A stretch of DNA of 64,000 nucleotides, taken from Aliivibrio sp. EL58 (GTDB taxonomy: Bacteria; Pseudomonadota; Gammaproteobacteria; Enterobacterales; Vibrionaceae). How positions within the stretch are numbered: the stretch's first letter is position 1; each line of letters opens with the position of its first letter. The notes below the pieces were generated by a model. It had not been told where the DNA came from and did not search any database. It saw only the letters and a list, made by a program, of their open reading frames with translations. The DNA lies in the NCBI RefSeq assembly GCF_900312675.1, contig NZ_OMPC01000009.1:806001-870000 (forward strand). Direction: 5' to 3'. Of this stretch, positions 9,313 to 19,945 are shown piece after piece. The position numbers and the translations under genes were made by a program.

Positions 9313-9431
9313 AGAACAATTTAAGAGTAATAACGAGAATTATCTCCTTCATCAACCATTCGGTATACCGTGTTAGATCAATCATTGTTTCAAAATAAGA
9401 ACAAATATAGAATTTTGTGACACTTGCATCA

Positions 9432-9460
9432 TAAAAAAAGAGCTGCATTTCTGCAGCTCT
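9432..9460 (-). terminator. Terminator of topA
   Basis: AGAGCTGCA (9439-9447) pairs with TGCAGCTCT (9452-9460). Reading leftward, the stem is followed by a T-run (the A tract at 9433-9438). Confidence 0.85.
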
Positions 9461-9492
9461 CATTATTTTGTCTGATTATAATGCCTTAATAA

Positions 9493-12132
9493 TTAAGACT
9501 CTTTCTCAGCTTTTGGCTTTTTACGCTTATCGGTAATTGCCCATTTTCCGTCGATATATAACCCAGTCCAACCTGATGGCTTACCATCATTTTCAGTACG
9601 AACGTAATTTTCTTTCGTTTTACGGCTAAAACGAACTACCGCAGGCTTACCGTCAGGATCGTGCGTTGGCGCTTCCGTTAAGTAAGTAAACTTAGAAGAC
9701 AAACGATCTTTAAAGCGCACTAACTCTTCCACTAACGGTGCACGTGTTTCACGTGATTTAGGGAACGTACTTGCTGCCAAGAATAAGCCTGATGCACCAT
9801 CACGCAATACAAAGTACGCGTCTGATTTTTCACATTCCAATTCAGGAAGATGAACAGGATCTTCTTTTGGTGGCGCAACTTCGCCATTTTTAAGGATCTT
9901 ACGAGTGTTTTTACATGTCTCACTCGTACAATCCATATATTTACCAAAGCGACCGTTCTTAAGTTCCATGTCTGAGCCACACTTGTCACACTCGACAATT
10001 GGACCATCATAGCCTTTAAGTTGGAACTCACCTTTCTCTACAATGTAACCATCACAGTTCGGGTTATTACCACAAACATGCAGTTTACGATCTTGATCTA
10101 TCAGGTAAGGGTCCATTGCTGTTTCACACTTAGGACAACGCTTCTTCGCACGTAATGCTGCGGTTTCTACGTCTTCTTCAAGAACATTAATAATGCCCTC
10201 TTCATTGCCTAAGTTAATAGTTTTCTTACAGCGCTCTTTTGGTGGTAATGCGTAACCAGAACAACCAAGGAATACCCCAGTTGATGCAGTACGAATACCC
10301 ATATTACGGTCACACGTCGGACATTTAATATCAGTTTCTACGATATTATTTGGTGACATGCCGCCTTCTGATTCATCAAGCTCAGCTTTAGCGATATCAT
10401 CAGTGAAATCTTGGAAGAACGCGTTAAGTACATCTTTCCAATCTTTGTCGCCTTCAGCAATCTTATCTAAATTGCCTTCCATACGAGCAGTAAAGTCGTA
10501 ATCCATTAAATCATCAAACGATTGATTTAGACGGTCAGTTACGATCTCACCCATTTTCTCTGCATAGAAACGACGGCTTTCAACACGAACGTAACCACGG
10601 TCTTGAATTGTTGAGATGATTGATGCGTAAGTCGATGGACGACCAATGCCTTTTTTCTCAAGTTCTTTAACCAATGCGGCTTCTGTGAAACGCGCTGGTG
10701 GCTTAGTAAAGTGTTGCTTTGGATCAAGCTGTTCTAGTTTTAGCTTATCACCAAGTTGAACGGCTGGTAATAATTGGTCTTCGTTCTTACCCATTGGGCG
10801 TTGCACGCGAGTCCAACCATCAAACTTAAGGATACGACCTTTCGCTTTTAGGGTGAATTCATCGGCTTTTACGCTCAATGTGGTTGAATCGTATTGTGCT
10901 GGTGTCATTTGACACGACACAAATTGATTCCAAATTAGGTTGTAAAGTTTGTGTGCGTCCGCTTCCATACCTTGTAGGTCGTCTACTTTCACATCGACAC
11001 TTGAAGGACGAATCGCTTCGTGAGCTTCTTGTGCGCCTTCTTTGCTGCCATAAAAAATTGGCGCTGAAGGTAAATAACTGTCGCCATACTCAGAACCAAT
11101 AAACTCACGTAACGCCTCTACAGCCTCTTTACTTAAGTTAGTTGAGTCAGTACGCATATAAGTGATGTAACCACCCTCATAAAGGCGCTGAGCTAACATC
11201 ATGGTCTTTTTCACGCCGTAACCTAAGCGTGTACTTGCTGCTTGTTGCAAAGTTGACGTGATATAAGGTGCTGACGGCTTACTTTTTGTAGGGCGATCTT
11301 CACGCTTACATACTTCATATTCTGCTTTTTCAAGAATACTTACTGCCGCTTCCGTATCCGCTTGCGTTAGTGGTTTAAATACAGAACCATTACGCTGCGC
11401 AACTTGTAGACGGAAGTTTTCTTTGCCAGCGGTTAACGTGTCTGCATGAATATCCCAGAACTCTTCAGGAATAAACGCATTGATTTCACGTTCACGTTCA
11501 ACCAAGACTTTAACAGCAACCGATTGAACACGACCTGCAGATAAACCACGAGCTACTTTTTTCCATAGCAATGGTGATGCCATGAAACCAACAACACGGT
11601 CTAGGAAGCGACGTGCTTGTTGAGCGTTTACACCAGGCATGCTTAGCTCGCCCGGAGTTTCAAACGCTTGTTGAATCGCATTTTTTGTAATTTCGTTAAA
11701 AACTACTCGTTTATAGCGTGAATCATCACCACCGATGATCTCGCGAAGGTGCCACGCAATAGCTTCCCCTTCACGGTCTAAATCGGTTGCGAGATAGATA
11801 GTGTCTGCATTTTCAGCCAGCTTTTGTAATTCAGCGACGACTTTTTCTTTGCCTGGCAAAATTTGATAATTAGCGGCCCAGTCATTGTATGGGTCAATAC
11901 CCATTTTATTGATCAGGTTCTTTTTATCTCTTTCTTTCTTAATGCGTGCTTTATCTTCAACACTCATACCTTTGGTCGACGGTGCTGCTGCTTTTTTACC
12001 AGTGCTTGTCGAACCCATAGGCAAATCACGAACGTGACCTACACTGGATTTTACGATGAAGTCTTTGCCAAGGTATTTATTAATTGTTTTTGCTTTGGCT
12101 GGTGACTCCACGATAACTAGAGATTTACCCAT
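9493..12132 (-). CDS. topA: DNA topoisomerase I
   Basis: The 879-residue type IA topoisomerase relaxes negative supercoils. It has an N-terminal TOPRIM domain ([30 protein letters not shown]), catalytic Tyr325 in [13 protein letters not shown], and C-terminal four-cysteine zinc ribbons (for example [34 protein letters not shown]) followed by a basic tail. Length is close to the 865 residues of E. coli TopA. A lysine-rich insertion (about residues 43-70) is visible between the first TOPRIM strand and the rest. yciN lies divergently upstream, as in enterobacteria. Confidence 0.97.
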   Translation of the reverse strand: MGKSLVIVESPAKAKTINKYLGKDFIVKSSVGHVRDLPMGSTSTGKKAAAPSTKGMSVEDKARIKKERDKKNLINKMGIDPYNDWAANYQILPGKEKVVAELQKLAENADTIYLATDLDREGEAIAWHLREIIGGDDSRYKRVVFNEITKNAIQQAFETPGELSMPGVNAQQARRFLDRVVGFMASPLLWKKVARGLSAGRVQSVAVKVLVEREREINAFIPEEFWDIHADTLTAGKENFRLQVAQRNGSVFKPLTQADTEAAVSILEKAEYEVCKREDRPTKSKPSAPYITSTLQQAASTRLGYGVKKTMMLAQRLYEGGYITYMRTDSTNLSKEAVEALREFIGSEYGDSYLPSAPIFYGSKEGAQEAHEAIRPSSVDVKVDDLQGMEADAHKLYNLIWNQFVSCQMTPAQYDSTTLSVKADEFTLKAKGRILKFDGWTRVQRPMGKNEDQLLPAVQLGDKLKLEQLDPKQHFTKPPARFTEAALVKELEKKGIGRPSTYASIISTIQDRGYVRVESRRFYAEKMGEIVTDRLNQSFDDLMDYDFTARMEGNLDKIAEGDKDWKDVLNAFFQDFTDDIAKAELDESEGGMSPNNIVETDIKCPTCDRNMGIRTASTGVFLGCSGYALPPKERCKKTINLGNEEGIINVLEEDVETAALRAKKRCPKCETAMDPYLIDQDRKLHVCGNNPNCDGYIVEKGEFQLKGYDGPIVECDKCGSDMELKNGRFGKYMDCTSETCKNTRKILKNGEVAPPKEDPVHLPELECEKSDAYFVLRDGASGLFLAASTFPKSRETRAPLVEELVRFKDRLSSKFTYLTEAPTHDPDGKPAVVRFSRKTKENYVRTENDGKPSGWTGLYIDGKWAITDKRKKPKAEKES

Positions 12133-12532
12133 AATGTCTCACTAACGTCCTCGTGCTGAAATACAATGCTGTCGAAAATAACGATGTCCACAGCTATAAA
12201 TTGAACTTTTATCTATATATTACTATTGAGGGAGGATGGCACTACGTCAACCACTTTTTTTACAATCGCTACTGAATGGTCGTAGTTTGGGCAGTTGTTA
12301 ACTAGATGTAATTACAAATAAACCCATCATCAAACTTCCTTTTTACAGGCCGTCTCTATTATCATTTACTGACTAATAGCTCAAAACGTGAGCTCAATAC
12401 CTTGCACTGGCTCACAATAAAATTGCAGATCTTTCATTAATTTTTATTTTACTCGTCATGATTTACATCAATTGTATTTTTAATTCTTTATGCTTAAAAT
12501 CCCTCTTTTATATAGCAAAAAATGAGTGAGAT
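12133..12532. other. topA-yciN divergent intergenic region
   Basis: This 400-base gap contains no credible open frame. The only signals I can support are the yciN promoter and FNR-like box at its right end. The topA promoter must lie in the left half, but I cannot place it. Confidence 0.6.
12458..12500 (+). promoter_or_regulatory. Putative yciN promoter with FNR-like box
   Basis: TTGTAT (12472-12477) and TAAAAT (12495-12500) are spaced by 17 bases and precede yciN. Just upstream, ATGAT-N4-ATCAA (12458-12471) differs by one base from the FNR consensus TTGAT-N4-ATCAA. It would be centred about 42 bases before the expected start point, the class II activator position. Function is inferred. Confidence 0.5.
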
Positions 12533-12778
12533 ATGAGCAATAAAAAATCCATTTCTGAGGCTGATTTACTATTAATTGCCAACCAAATCATTCAAGATCA
12601 CGAAAACTACGTTGAAGGTATGCGAGCAACGAGTGTTGAAGAAAAAGAAGAAGTTTTAGTATTTAAAGGCGAGTATTTTTTGTCTGACCAAGGCCTGCCA
12701 ACTGAGAAGACAACCGCTGTATTTAATATGTTTAAACACCTTGCTCATCAATTATCAAAAGAGTTTAGCGTTAAGTAA
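12533..12778 (+). CDS. yciN: YciN family protein (DUF2498)
   Basis: The 81-residue protein aligns with E. coli YciN, including the ending core AVFNMFKHLAHQLS and the LVFKGEYFLSDQGLPTEK segment. The molecular role of YciN is not established; it is a small soluble cytoplasmic protein. The gene keeps its enterobacterial position next to topA and sohB. It starts at ATG 12533 behind GAGTGAGAT, a weak Shine-Dalgarno. A bidirectional terminator separates it from the convergent sohB. Confidence 0.88.
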   Translation: MSNKKSISEADLLLIANQIIQDHENYVEGMRATSVEEKEEVLVFKGEYFLSDQGLPTEKTTAVFNMFKHLAHQLSKEFSVK

Positions 12779-12800
12779 TTACCACTAATTACAAACAACA

Positions 12801-12828
12801 AAAAAGGCTGAAATAATCAGCCTTTTTT
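12801..12828. terminator. Bidirectional terminator between yciN and sohB
   Basis: GGCTGA (12806-12811) pairs with TCAGCC (12817-12822), loop AATAA, flanked by five A and six T. It serves both convergent genes. Confidence 0.85.
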
Positions 12829-12850
12829 AATATAAAATACGTCACCCAAA

Positions 12851-13912
12851 TTAAACGATTGGACGTTGTCCTTTACTGATTAAACGCATAAATACATTTT
12901 CTGCAGACTGCCCTGCAATACCTGCAATTTTAGCCCCTAACTTTTTCTTCTGTACGTAATGAATCGCTAATACTTCGCGATCCTTACATGCTTTAGTTAG
13001 ATAATCATCTGATGTTTGAATCGCATCAATCAGACCCAATTCTAGCGCTTGTTTACCAAACCAATGCTCACCGGTAGCCACCTTTTCAAGGTCTAATTCT
13101 GCACGGTGTTCATGGATAAAATCTTTAAATAATACGTGAGTTTCTTCTAGCTCTAATTGAAATTTCTCACGTGCTTTATCACTGTTTTCACCAAACATTG
13201 TTAAGGTACGCTTGTACTCACCAGCGGTCAGTTGTTCAAACTCAATATCATTCTTTTTCAGTAGCTTACTAAAGTTTGGTAATTGTGCAACGACACCAAT
13301 AGAACCAACAATCGCAAATGGCGCTGCAATGATTTTCTCGCCAATACATGCCATCATGTAACCACCAGATGCGGCTACTTTATCGACTGAAATCGTTAGT
13401 GTAATATTAGCATCACGTAAACGATCCAATTGTGATGAAGCAAGACCATAGCCGTGGACCATACCGCCACCACTTTCAAGGCGAACAAGAACTTCATCCC
13501 CCTCAACGGCGATAGCTAAGATAGCTGAAACTTCTTCACGAAGGCTTGCTACTTCTTTGGCATCAATACTGCCTTTAAAATCTAAAACAAATAAACGAGC
13601 ATCACGTTTAAACTCTAAAGCACCAGATTTTGCTGCCTGCTTCACTTCCTTTTGTTTTGCTTTTTCAGTTTCTTTCGCCGTTTTTTTCTCTGCTTTTGCG
13701 CGTGCTTTTAACTCCGCATCATCGAATAAATGATGCTCTAACTCTGCAACTGTATCTTTATACTGCTCAGTTAAATTAGTCACTTCTAACTCGCCTTTAG
13801 CACTTGCAGATTTACCACCTACCGCTTTAGCGACAACTAAAATGGCGATAATAGAAACAACCACTGTCGCTATCTTTGCCAAAAAGAGACCGTAATCAAA
13901 CAAAAATTCCAA
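12851..13912 (-). CDS. sohB: SohB-family inner membrane peptidase (S49)
   Basis: The 353-residue protein has an N-terminal membrane helix (residues about 5-27), a charged Ala/Lys/Glu-rich stretch (about 65-95) and an S49/SppA-type protease domain. Landmarks are RLESGGGMVHGYG and the nucleophile region DKVAASGGYMMAC, with Ser preceding GGYM. Length agrees with E. coli SohB (349). The family is a periplasmic or membrane-facing serine protease identified as a multicopy suppressor of htrA. The neighbourhood (yciN, topA, yciK, rluB) is conserved with enterobacteria. Confidence 0.92.
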   Translation of the reverse strand: MEFLFDYGLFLAKIATVVVSIIAILVVAKAVGGKSASAKGELEVTNLTEQYKDTVAELEHHLFDDAELKARAKAEKKTAKETEKAKQKEVKQAAKSGALEFKRDARLFVLDFKGSIDAKEVASLREEVSAILAIAVEGDEVLVRLESGGGMVHGYGLASSQLDRLRDANITLTISVDKVAASGGYMMACIGEKIIAAPFAIVGSIGVVAQLPNFSKLLKKNDIEFEQLTAGEYKRTLTMFGENSDKAREKFQLELEETHVLFKDFIHEHRAELDLEKVATGEHWFGKQALELGLIDAIQTSDDYLTKACKDREVLAIHYVQKKKLGAKIAGIAGQSAENVFMRLISKGQRPIV

Positions 13913-14074
13913 TGTAATACCCTCTGAAGTATGTTTCGTGTATTGTACCTAACTTAACCCAAAGTTAATTCATCTTATGATAGAAATTCACACTAAATGT
14001 TTATTTTTACACCTATATATCGCAAAAATTTACAGAATTACTTAGGATGAGCGTTGAAATACAAGGATTACAGA

Positions 14075-14815
14075 GTGGACTATCAGGTTTCAGCTGACGC
14101 ATTAAAAAACAAAACAATTCTCGTTACTGGTGCAGGAGATGGCATTGGTAAACAAGCGGCATTACATTACGCTCAACATGGCGCAACCGTGATCCTTCTA
14201 GGGCGCACAGTCGCTAAATTAGAAGCGGTTTATGATGAAATTGAAGCGGCGGGTTACCCGACCCCAGCCATTGTTCCTTTAGATCTAAAAGGGGCAACAA
14301 AACAGCATTATGTTGATATGGCAGAAACCATTCAGAGCCAATTCGGCAAGTTAGATGGCTTACTACATAATGCAGGCCTTCTTGGTATGCTAAGTCCATT
14401 TGAGCAATTTGAAGAAGCTATCTTTGATGAAGTAATGCAAATCAACGTTAAAGCACAATTCTTAATGACTCAAGCTTTGCTTCCTGTATTACAGCAGTCT
14501 GATGACGCTCGCATTATTTTCACGACTTCTACCGTTGGTCACCAAGGCCGTGCTTTTTGGGGAGCTTATGCTATCTCTAAATTTGCAACAGAAGGCATGA
14601 TGCAAACATTGGCTCATGAAATGGAAGGCACTCAAGTTAAAGTAAATGCTATTAATCCGGGTGGTACTCATACTCGCATGCGTGCACAAGCTTTCCCTGC
14701 TGAAGATATTAGCTTACTGAAGACACCTAAAGATCTAATGCCGCTGTATGTTTATTTAATGGCTCCTAAAAGCCTTGACGTTAATGGCCAATGTATTGAT
14801 GCACAGCCGAAATAA
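14075..14815 (+). CDS. yciK: YciK-family short-chain dehydrogenase/reductase
   Basis: This is an SDR oxidoreductase. The NAD(P)-binding motif TGAGDGIGKQAA is at the N terminus, followed by HNAGLLG, the catalytic Ser in TTSTVGHQG and YAISK (Tyr-x-x-x-Lys), and INPGGTHT. It aligns with E. coli YciK, whose substrate is unknown. I start it at GTG 14075, preceded by AAGGA at seven bases, because the next residues (DYQ) match the start of E. coli YciK. A TTG at 14054 would add seven residues. The gene ends before a bidirectional terminator shared with rluB. Confidence 0.88.
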   Translation: MDYQVSADALKNKTILVTGAGDGIGKQAALHYAQHGATVILLGRTVAKLEAVYDEIEAAGYPTPAIVPLDLKGATKQHYVDMAETIQSQFGKLDGLLHNAGLLGMLSPFEQFEEAIFDEVMQINVKAQFLMTQALLPVLQQSDDARIIFTTSTVGHQGRAFWGAYAISKFATEGMMQTLAHEMEGTQVKVNAINPGGTHTRMRAQAFPAEDISLLKTPKDLMPLYVYLMAPKSLDVNGQCIDAQPK

Positions 14816-14855
14816 ATAATAAGCCAGTTTATATTGGTATGTGTATCTAAAGAAT

Positions 14856-14893
14856 AAAAAAAGGGTTGAAACCATATGGCTTCAACCCTTTTT
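14856..14893. terminator. Bidirectional terminator between yciK and rluB
   Basis: AAGGGTTGAA (14861-14870) pairs with TTCAACCCTT (14881-14890), extended by A and T runs on both sides. The loop ACCATATGGC can itself pair. Confidence 0.88.
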
Positions 14894-14929
14894 ATTTGTC
14901 TGTTTTCTAAGTCAACTCAACAATTCAAC

Positions 14930-15979
14930 TTAACGCTGTCTTGGTGCTGATTTAGGTGCTTTACCATTTGGTGAGAATTTACTTCTTACTGGCTTAACAC
15001 CTGGTGCTGGCTTCTTGCCTTTACCACTTGGCTTAGCGTCACCCGTTGAACTGCGTTTTGCAGAAGGTAATGAACTACCTACAGGTTTCTTATTGTTGCG
15101 ACCACGACGACCAGCAGGAACATTACGCTCCTCTGTTGTACGCTCATCATAACGCTTAACTGCGCGACGGATCTTTTGAGATTTAGATTTAGCACGCTTA
15201 CGTGATTCTTTATCTACATCTAAAAGACTTTCTTTTTCATGTGGTAGCTCAACCATTTCACGAAGGTAGTTAACATCCTTCAGTTCAAGCTCCATCCAAC
15301 CGCCACGAGGCAATGCTTTTTCTAGGAAAATATCACCGTAACGAACACGTTTTAGACGGCTAACTGTTACGCCTTGAGAATCCCATAAACGACGAACTTC
15401 ACGGTTACGACCTTCATTGATTACCACATAGAAAGTATGATTCATACCTTCGCCGCCAGCATACATTACGTCTTCAAAACGAGCTTCACCATCTTCTAGT
15501 TTTACACCAGAAACAAGGTTTTTAACCATTTTGTCGTTAACATCACCAAATACACGGCACATGTATTCACGTTCAACTTTACGACTTGGGTGCATCAAAC
15601 GGTTTGCTAGCTCACCATCAGTTGTAAATAACAACAGACCAGCGGTGTTTGCATCTAGACGACCAACAGATACCCAACGAGAATCTTTGATTTTTGGTAA
15701 ACGATCAAAAACGGTACGACGACCTTCTGGATCGTGGCGAGTACATAACTCACCTTCTGGTTTATGGTAAGCAAGAACACGACAGATTACTTCAGTAGAC
15801 TCTTTTACCGATACAACATGGCCATCGATACGAATTTTCGCATCAACATTTTCTAGGCGATCACCTAGCTTTGCAATCTGACCATCAACACTAACACGAT
15901 TAGACTGAATCATCGTTTCTAATTCACGACGAGAACCAAGACCAGCTCGTGCTAATACTTTCTGTAATTTTTCGCTCAT
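14930..15979 (-). CDS. rluB: 23S rRNA pseudouridine(2605) synthase
   Basis: The 349-residue RsuA/RluB-type synthase isomerises a uridine of 23S rRNA. It has an N-terminal S4 RNA-binding domain ([18 protein letters not shown]), the catalytic motif [17 protein letters not shown] with the nucleophilic Asp, and [15 protein letters not shown] long basic, Lys/Arg/Pro-rich tail from about residue 255 fits RluB orthologues. It is divergent from the first ainS gene. Confidence 0.95.
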   Translation of the reverse strand: MSEKLQKVLARAGLGSRRELETMIQSNRVSVDGQIAKLGDRLENVDAKIRIDGHVVSVKESTEVICRVLAYHKPEGELCTRHDPEGRRTVFDRLPKIKDSRWVSVGRLDANTAGLLLFTTDGELANRLMHPSRKVEREYMCRVFGDVNDKMVKNLVSGVKLEDGEARFEDVMYAGGEGMNHTFYVVINEGRNREVRRLWDSQGVTVSRLKRVRYGDIFLEKALPRGGWMELELKDVNYLREMVELPHEKESLLDVDKESRKRAKSKSQKIRRAVKRYDERTTEERNVPAGRRGRNNKKPVGSSLPSAKRSSTGDAKPSGKGKKPAPGVKPVRSKFSPNGKAPKSAPRQR

Positions 15980-16121
15980 TTTTTACCTTATTATGTCGCC
16001 TTCACAGGCGTCAATTAACTTTATTAATCAAGAACCTAGCTATTTTAGATAGTATTTCTCAATCACTTTAAAATTCTATGGAGGGTGATTATACAATAAG
16101 GTTGTGACGAATGGTAAAAAA

Positions 16122-16144
16122 TTAAGCAAAAATTTATGGCTTAA
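16122..16144 (+). promoter_or_regulatory. LitR/LuxR(HapR)-like operator candidate upstream of ainS copy A
   Basis: TTAAGC (16122-16127) and GCTTAA (16139-16144) form a dyad around AAAAATTTATG. The central AAATTTAT and outer TTA/TAA match the AT-rich palindrome bound by the LuxR/HapR/LitR quorum-sensing regulators of vibrios. It ends 12 bases before the presumed -10. No equivalent was seen before ainS copy B. Binding is inferred. Confidence 0.4.
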
Positions 16145-16147
16145 AAT

Positions 16148-16190
16148 GATTTCCAGTATGATTAGAAATGCTGAACGTATGACAGCATTT
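16148..16190 (+). promoter_or_regulatory. ainS copy A promoter/leader block with hairpin
   Basis: GATTTCCAGTATGAT (16148-16162) recurs identically before ainS copy B and supplies a -10-like TATGAT (16157-16162) with no good -35. AAATGCTG (16166-16173) then pairs with CAGCATTT (16183-16190), an 8-bp dyad with a 9-base centre lying at the expected 5' end of the mRNA. The dyad contains a four-codon frame ATG CTG AAC GTA TGA. Confidence 0.5.
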
Positions 16191-16214
16191 TATTAATACA
16201 AAAAGGAAATTCAA

Positions 16215-17454
16215 ATGGAAAAATTAAACCGTTTACTTAATGCTTTATCTCGTGATCTTGAAAATGGGGCCGCACAAAAAAAACCAGTGTGATTATTTTA
16301 TAGAAATATTCGATTCACACTGTAATGAAACAGATAATCACACTCTTCTACAAGAGATTATAGAAAACAGGAAAACGTTTATTTCAAATCAACTTGGTGA
16401 ATCTAACATAGGCAATTTAGCCGATCTATTTTCGACTCAAGCCGCAAAAGATATCATAGGAAAACAAGCTAGTCCCACGCTACCCAAACACTATTTTCTT
16501 ATTGAACAAGTTGCCCTACGCCTTTTTGGTTGCTTGCTGTCCTGCTGGACCGAATTGGAAATCTTCAGAACCATTAAAAACTCCACCCTTACCATTATAC
16601 AAAATGCAGATAATGCTCATCATACTTACAATTCTCCAGTAATAAATGAACACTTCCATTATGAAATAGTTGCAGATATTGCATTAGACACTCGACTATT
16701 TCATACTGAGTTTTGTGATCAACCATTGCGGCTTTCTGATGCTATTGTACTCATTAATATCGCCACATTTATTAAAGAGCATCAATGGTATGAAATGCTA
16801 GGTATGCTCAATATTTCATCAAAAGGTGAGCACTTTATTTTATATCAATTTAACGACAAAAGTGCCTACCCAAATATCATTTCTTCTGCCTTAATTAACT
16901 CAGCCCCCACTTCTCGTAATTGGCTTTTTTTTGATGATTTTTTCCAAAGTTCAAAGTGGCAGCCAATCCATCAATCGTATTCGATCCTCAATTTAGAGTG
17001 TGCAACTAAAATCTCAACAACACTAGGTAAGTCTCAATTAATGAATAAATCATCAGATGATATTGAAAAAAGCATATTTTCTTCTATTTTAGATCACAAA
17101 AAAGTATGTGAAGCCATTAGACTCACTGTCAGTGGCTCAAAATCAAAAGCTAATTTTTACTTATATTTGGCACAAAAAGGGTTAGCAAATGCCTTAAAAG
17201 AGAGTGGACGTGATGTAGTTTTTACTATCATAGAGAAGCCCGCGATGGTTTTGTTCTATCAATCAATGAATATTGATACTCCAGAAGCATCTCCCTATCT
17301 TTTTACTAGTGCACAAGATATCAATAAAAACGGGGTTGTCACCTATAAAGGTATTTGGCTCCTGAAGAATGCAACACTTGCTTTTAATCAATATAATTTT
17401 AAAGAGTATAATGTTAAGATTATTGGGTTAAGAAAACTACTACGAAACCATTGA
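16215..17454 (+). CDS. ainS: AinS/LuxM-family acyl-homoserine lactone synthase, copy A (frame shift at A8)
   Basis: Recognised as AinS/LuxM family from the long C-terminal domain (CEAIRLTVSGS; LYLAQKGLANALKESG; YKGIWLLKN) and from the LuxN-like kinase gene nine bases downstream. These enzymes make acyl-HSL signals and are unrelated to LuxI. Translation should start at ATG 16215 behind AAAAGGA. That frame reads 23 codons to an A8 run (16276-16283) and then stops at TGA 16290-16292. All remaining conserved sequence is in the +1 frame, open to 17454. Removing one A gives one 412-residue protein, matching the usual family size. Copy B is broken at the identical codon. Slippage, phase variation or homopolymer error are possible. 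Confidence 0.8.
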
Positions 17455-17463
17455 GCTTTATAA

Positions 17464-19920
17464 ATGCAACTAGCCTTACCTAAAGTTTATTTATTACTAC
17501 TAACCAGTGCAACGGTATTGCTTTGGGTTGGCTTTTTTGTCCGTTCTCACTATAAAGAACGGACAAAGGTTAATACTAACATTTACTTTTCATACGTTCT
17601 TTATGCTGTATTTATCGTATTATGGATACTAAGCAATGCTTACTTTCAGTCTTCATTATTAGTCCTATTTAATGAAAACATGGCAATAATAATGGCTATT
17701 ATTGCCAATATTACCTCCTACCTTGCTTTTGCATTTGCCTTTTTATTCTCGTGCTATCTTTCATCTAATAGAACTGATAAAAAACTATCTCCGTGGCAAT
17801 TTTGGTTAGCAACTACAGCAACGGTACTCGCATTTATACTAAATTTAACACCTAATCAGACTGTAACTGGTGTTGATATTGTATCTCCAGGTAATTTTAC
17901 CATTGAGTTTGGACCTTTCGCGCCTTTCTTTTTTGCTAATGCCTTTCTTTTTATTATTCTCACTATTTTTAATTTCATTAAATTAAGAAAAAGCGACATC
18001 AAACTCAACAGAGAAAAGTCCATCTATTTATTATTTGGTATTTTTGTTTATATGTCTTCAACTATTGCCTCACAGATAGTTATCCCTGTACTCTGGAATG
18101 ATTTTTCTTATACATGGCTACCACCAGCACTATCAATAACCGAAGCATTATTAATTGGTTATACATTAGTTTACCATCGCCTTTATAGCTTAAGGTATAT
18201 TTCTTATTGGGCATTATCCTATGCAATGAATGTCGTTATTTATCTAATACCTATCGCAATACTCTATACTATGGATTTAACATTCAATTTATTGTTAATC
18301 GGGTTTGGGGTATCTATCGGCCTACTATGGAAACGTACGCTTAATAAAGCAAAAATCTTATCTAGCTTATTAATATATAAGAATAAAAAAACACCCGTAG
18401 AACAAATATTTGAGATTGCTGAAGAATTTAAATATTCTAGTAATGAGGCAATGAAAAAACTTGCTCTATTGCTCAGCACACCACAAGAAGACCTTCTGCT
18501 AGTAGGGCAGAATGCAAATTATAATATTTTCATACCCCATCTTAATCAATCAAATTCAGCATTAGTAAAGGACGAATTAGACTACCAACTCCATTATGCA
18601 TCTCAGTATTCTCAAGCAGGACTTCATCAAGTTCAAAAAGAAATGGACTCAACAAAAACAGCATTAATTCTTCCTATTTTTGGAAAAAATAAACTTATCA
18701 CGCATCTACTTATCTCATCGAATAAACGAGATGGTACTACCTTTTCAAATGAAGAGATTACAGCAATTCAATGGGTGCTAAGCAAAGTTCAAGGCTATAT
18801 TGAAAGCGAGCGTAAAGTAAATCAATCTCAAGCATTAGCAAGCTCTATAGCTCATGAGATGCGAAATCCACTATCACAACTCCAATACCATTTTGAACGC
18901 ATTGGCGCACATTCAAACGAAGCCGTTATCAATGCTGAGTTGCAACAAGGTAAACTAGCGATTCAGCGTGGAGCTCAACTAATTGATGTTATTTTAAGTG
19001 AAAGTAAAGGATCTGAAATCAATCAGGATTTATTTAAACATTACTCAATCTCAGCATTAACAAATCAATTTATAAATGAGTACGCTTTTGAATCAGAAGA
19101 TATTCGCAGTCGCATAAAGATCAATCTTAGTGATGATTTTACCATTAATGTTAATGATACTCTTTTTGGTTTCATTCTCTTTAATTTATTACGCAATGCT
19201 ATTCATTATTTTAGAAATAGTGACAGCGAAATATCAATAAAAATAATTCAAGGAAATACTGTTAACTCCTTAACTTTCAGAGATACAGGTCCTGGTATAG
19301 ACTCTAATATATTACCGAATATCTTTGATGATTTCTTTACCTACAATAAAGAAGGAGGCAGTGGTTTAGGGCTATCTTATTGCTTAAGAGCGATGAATTC
19401 TTTTGGGGGGAATATTTCTTGTTATTCAAAGAAAGGTGAATTTACTGAATTTGTTCTTAGCTTTCCAAAAATTCAGGATGAAAAAAATTCAAATACAATA
19501 ATTCATAGTAAAACTGACTTTATTTATCAGAAAAATAAAACTCAAGAACAAAATATAATAAATAAATCGATTAAAACCATTCTTATTGTTGATGACAAAA
19601 AAGTACAGAGAATGTTAATCCAAACATTTATTTCAAATGATAACGTTAATACCTTACAAGCTGAGAACGGTGCTCAAGCTATCGATATAGTTAATAATAA
19701 TAACATTGACCTCATCCTTATGGATTCGCGTATGCCTGTGATGAATGGAATTCAAGCGGCTAAAAAAATAAAGCACACTTACCCATCGCTTCCTATCATC
19801 GCTTTAACTGGTGAGGCAGATCATGCCGAACTAAAAATAATATCAATAATTATGGATGATCACTTAACTAAACCGATTTCTAAATCACAACTACTGCAAG
19901 TTTTAGATAAATGGATATGA
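17464..19920 (+). CDS. ainR: AinR/LuxN-type hybrid sensor histidine kinase, copy A
   Basis: This 818-residue membrane receptor kinase is expected to detect the signal of its partner synthase and act on the LuxU/LuxO phosphorelay. About the first 290 residues hold multiple hydrophobic helices like the LuxN sensor. His464 lies in SSIAHEMRNPLSQLQ. The ATPase domain shows NLLRNAIHYF, DTGPGID and GSGLGLSYC. The C-terminal receiver has VDDKKVQR, Asp754 in LMDSRMPVMNG, and Lys in LTKPIS. The ATG lies nine bases after ainS without a strong ribosome site, suggesting coupling. No terminator was seen before the next ainS copy. Confidence 0.88.
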   Translation: MQLALPKVYLLLLTSATVLLWVGFFVRSHYKERTKVNTNIYFSYVLYAVFIVLWILSNAYFQSSLLVLFNENMAIIMAIIANITSYLAFAFAFLFSCYLSSNRTDKKLSPWQFWLATTATVLAFILNLTPNQTVTGVDIVSPGNFTIEFGPFAPFFFANAFLFIILTIFNFIKLRKSDIKLNREKSIYLLFGIFVYMSSTIASQIVIPVLWNDFSYTWLPPALSITEALLIGYTLVYHRLYSLRYISYWALSYAMNVVIYLIPIAILYTMDLTFNLLLIGFGVSIGLLWKRTLNKAKILSSLLIYKNKKTPVEQIFEIAEEFKYSSNEAMKKLALLLSTPQEDLLLVGQNANYNIFIPHLNQSNSALVKDELDYQLHYASQYSQAGLHQVQKEMDSTKTALILPIFGKNKLITHLLISSNKRDGTTFSNEEITAIQWVLSKVQGYIESERKVNQSQALASSIAHEMRNPLSQLQYHFERIGAHSNEAVINAELQQGKLAIQRGAQLIDVILSESKGSEINQDLFKHYSISALTNQFINEYAFESEDIRSRIKINLSDDFTINVNDTLFGFILFNLLRNAIHYFRNSDSEISIKIIQGNTVNSLTFRDTGPGIDSNILPNIFDDFFTYNKEGGSGLGLSYCLRAMNSFGGNISCYSKKGEFTEFVLSFPKIQDEKNSNTIIHSKTDFIYQKNKTQEQNIINKSIKTILIVDDKKVQRMLIQTFISNDNVNTLQAENGAQAIDIVNNNNIDLILMDSRMPVMNGIQAAKKIKHTYPSLPIIALTGEADHAELKIISIIMDDHLTKPISKSQLLQVLDKWI

Positions 19921-19945
19921 AAATTTAAACAAAAAGTCATTACTG

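Noticed and set aside
16166-16190. Hairpin before ainS copy A as a rho-independent terminator
   Set aside because: Only three T follow the stem, and it lies at the probable 5' end of the ainS message, so a leader or operator role is more likely.
16240-16275. ATG 16240 as an independent start for ainS copy A
   Set aside because: It lacks a ribosome site, the residues it encodes before the A run have no counterpart in copy B, and copy B has no matching start. The ATG 16215 frame has a good ribosome site and an N terminus collinear with that of copy B.
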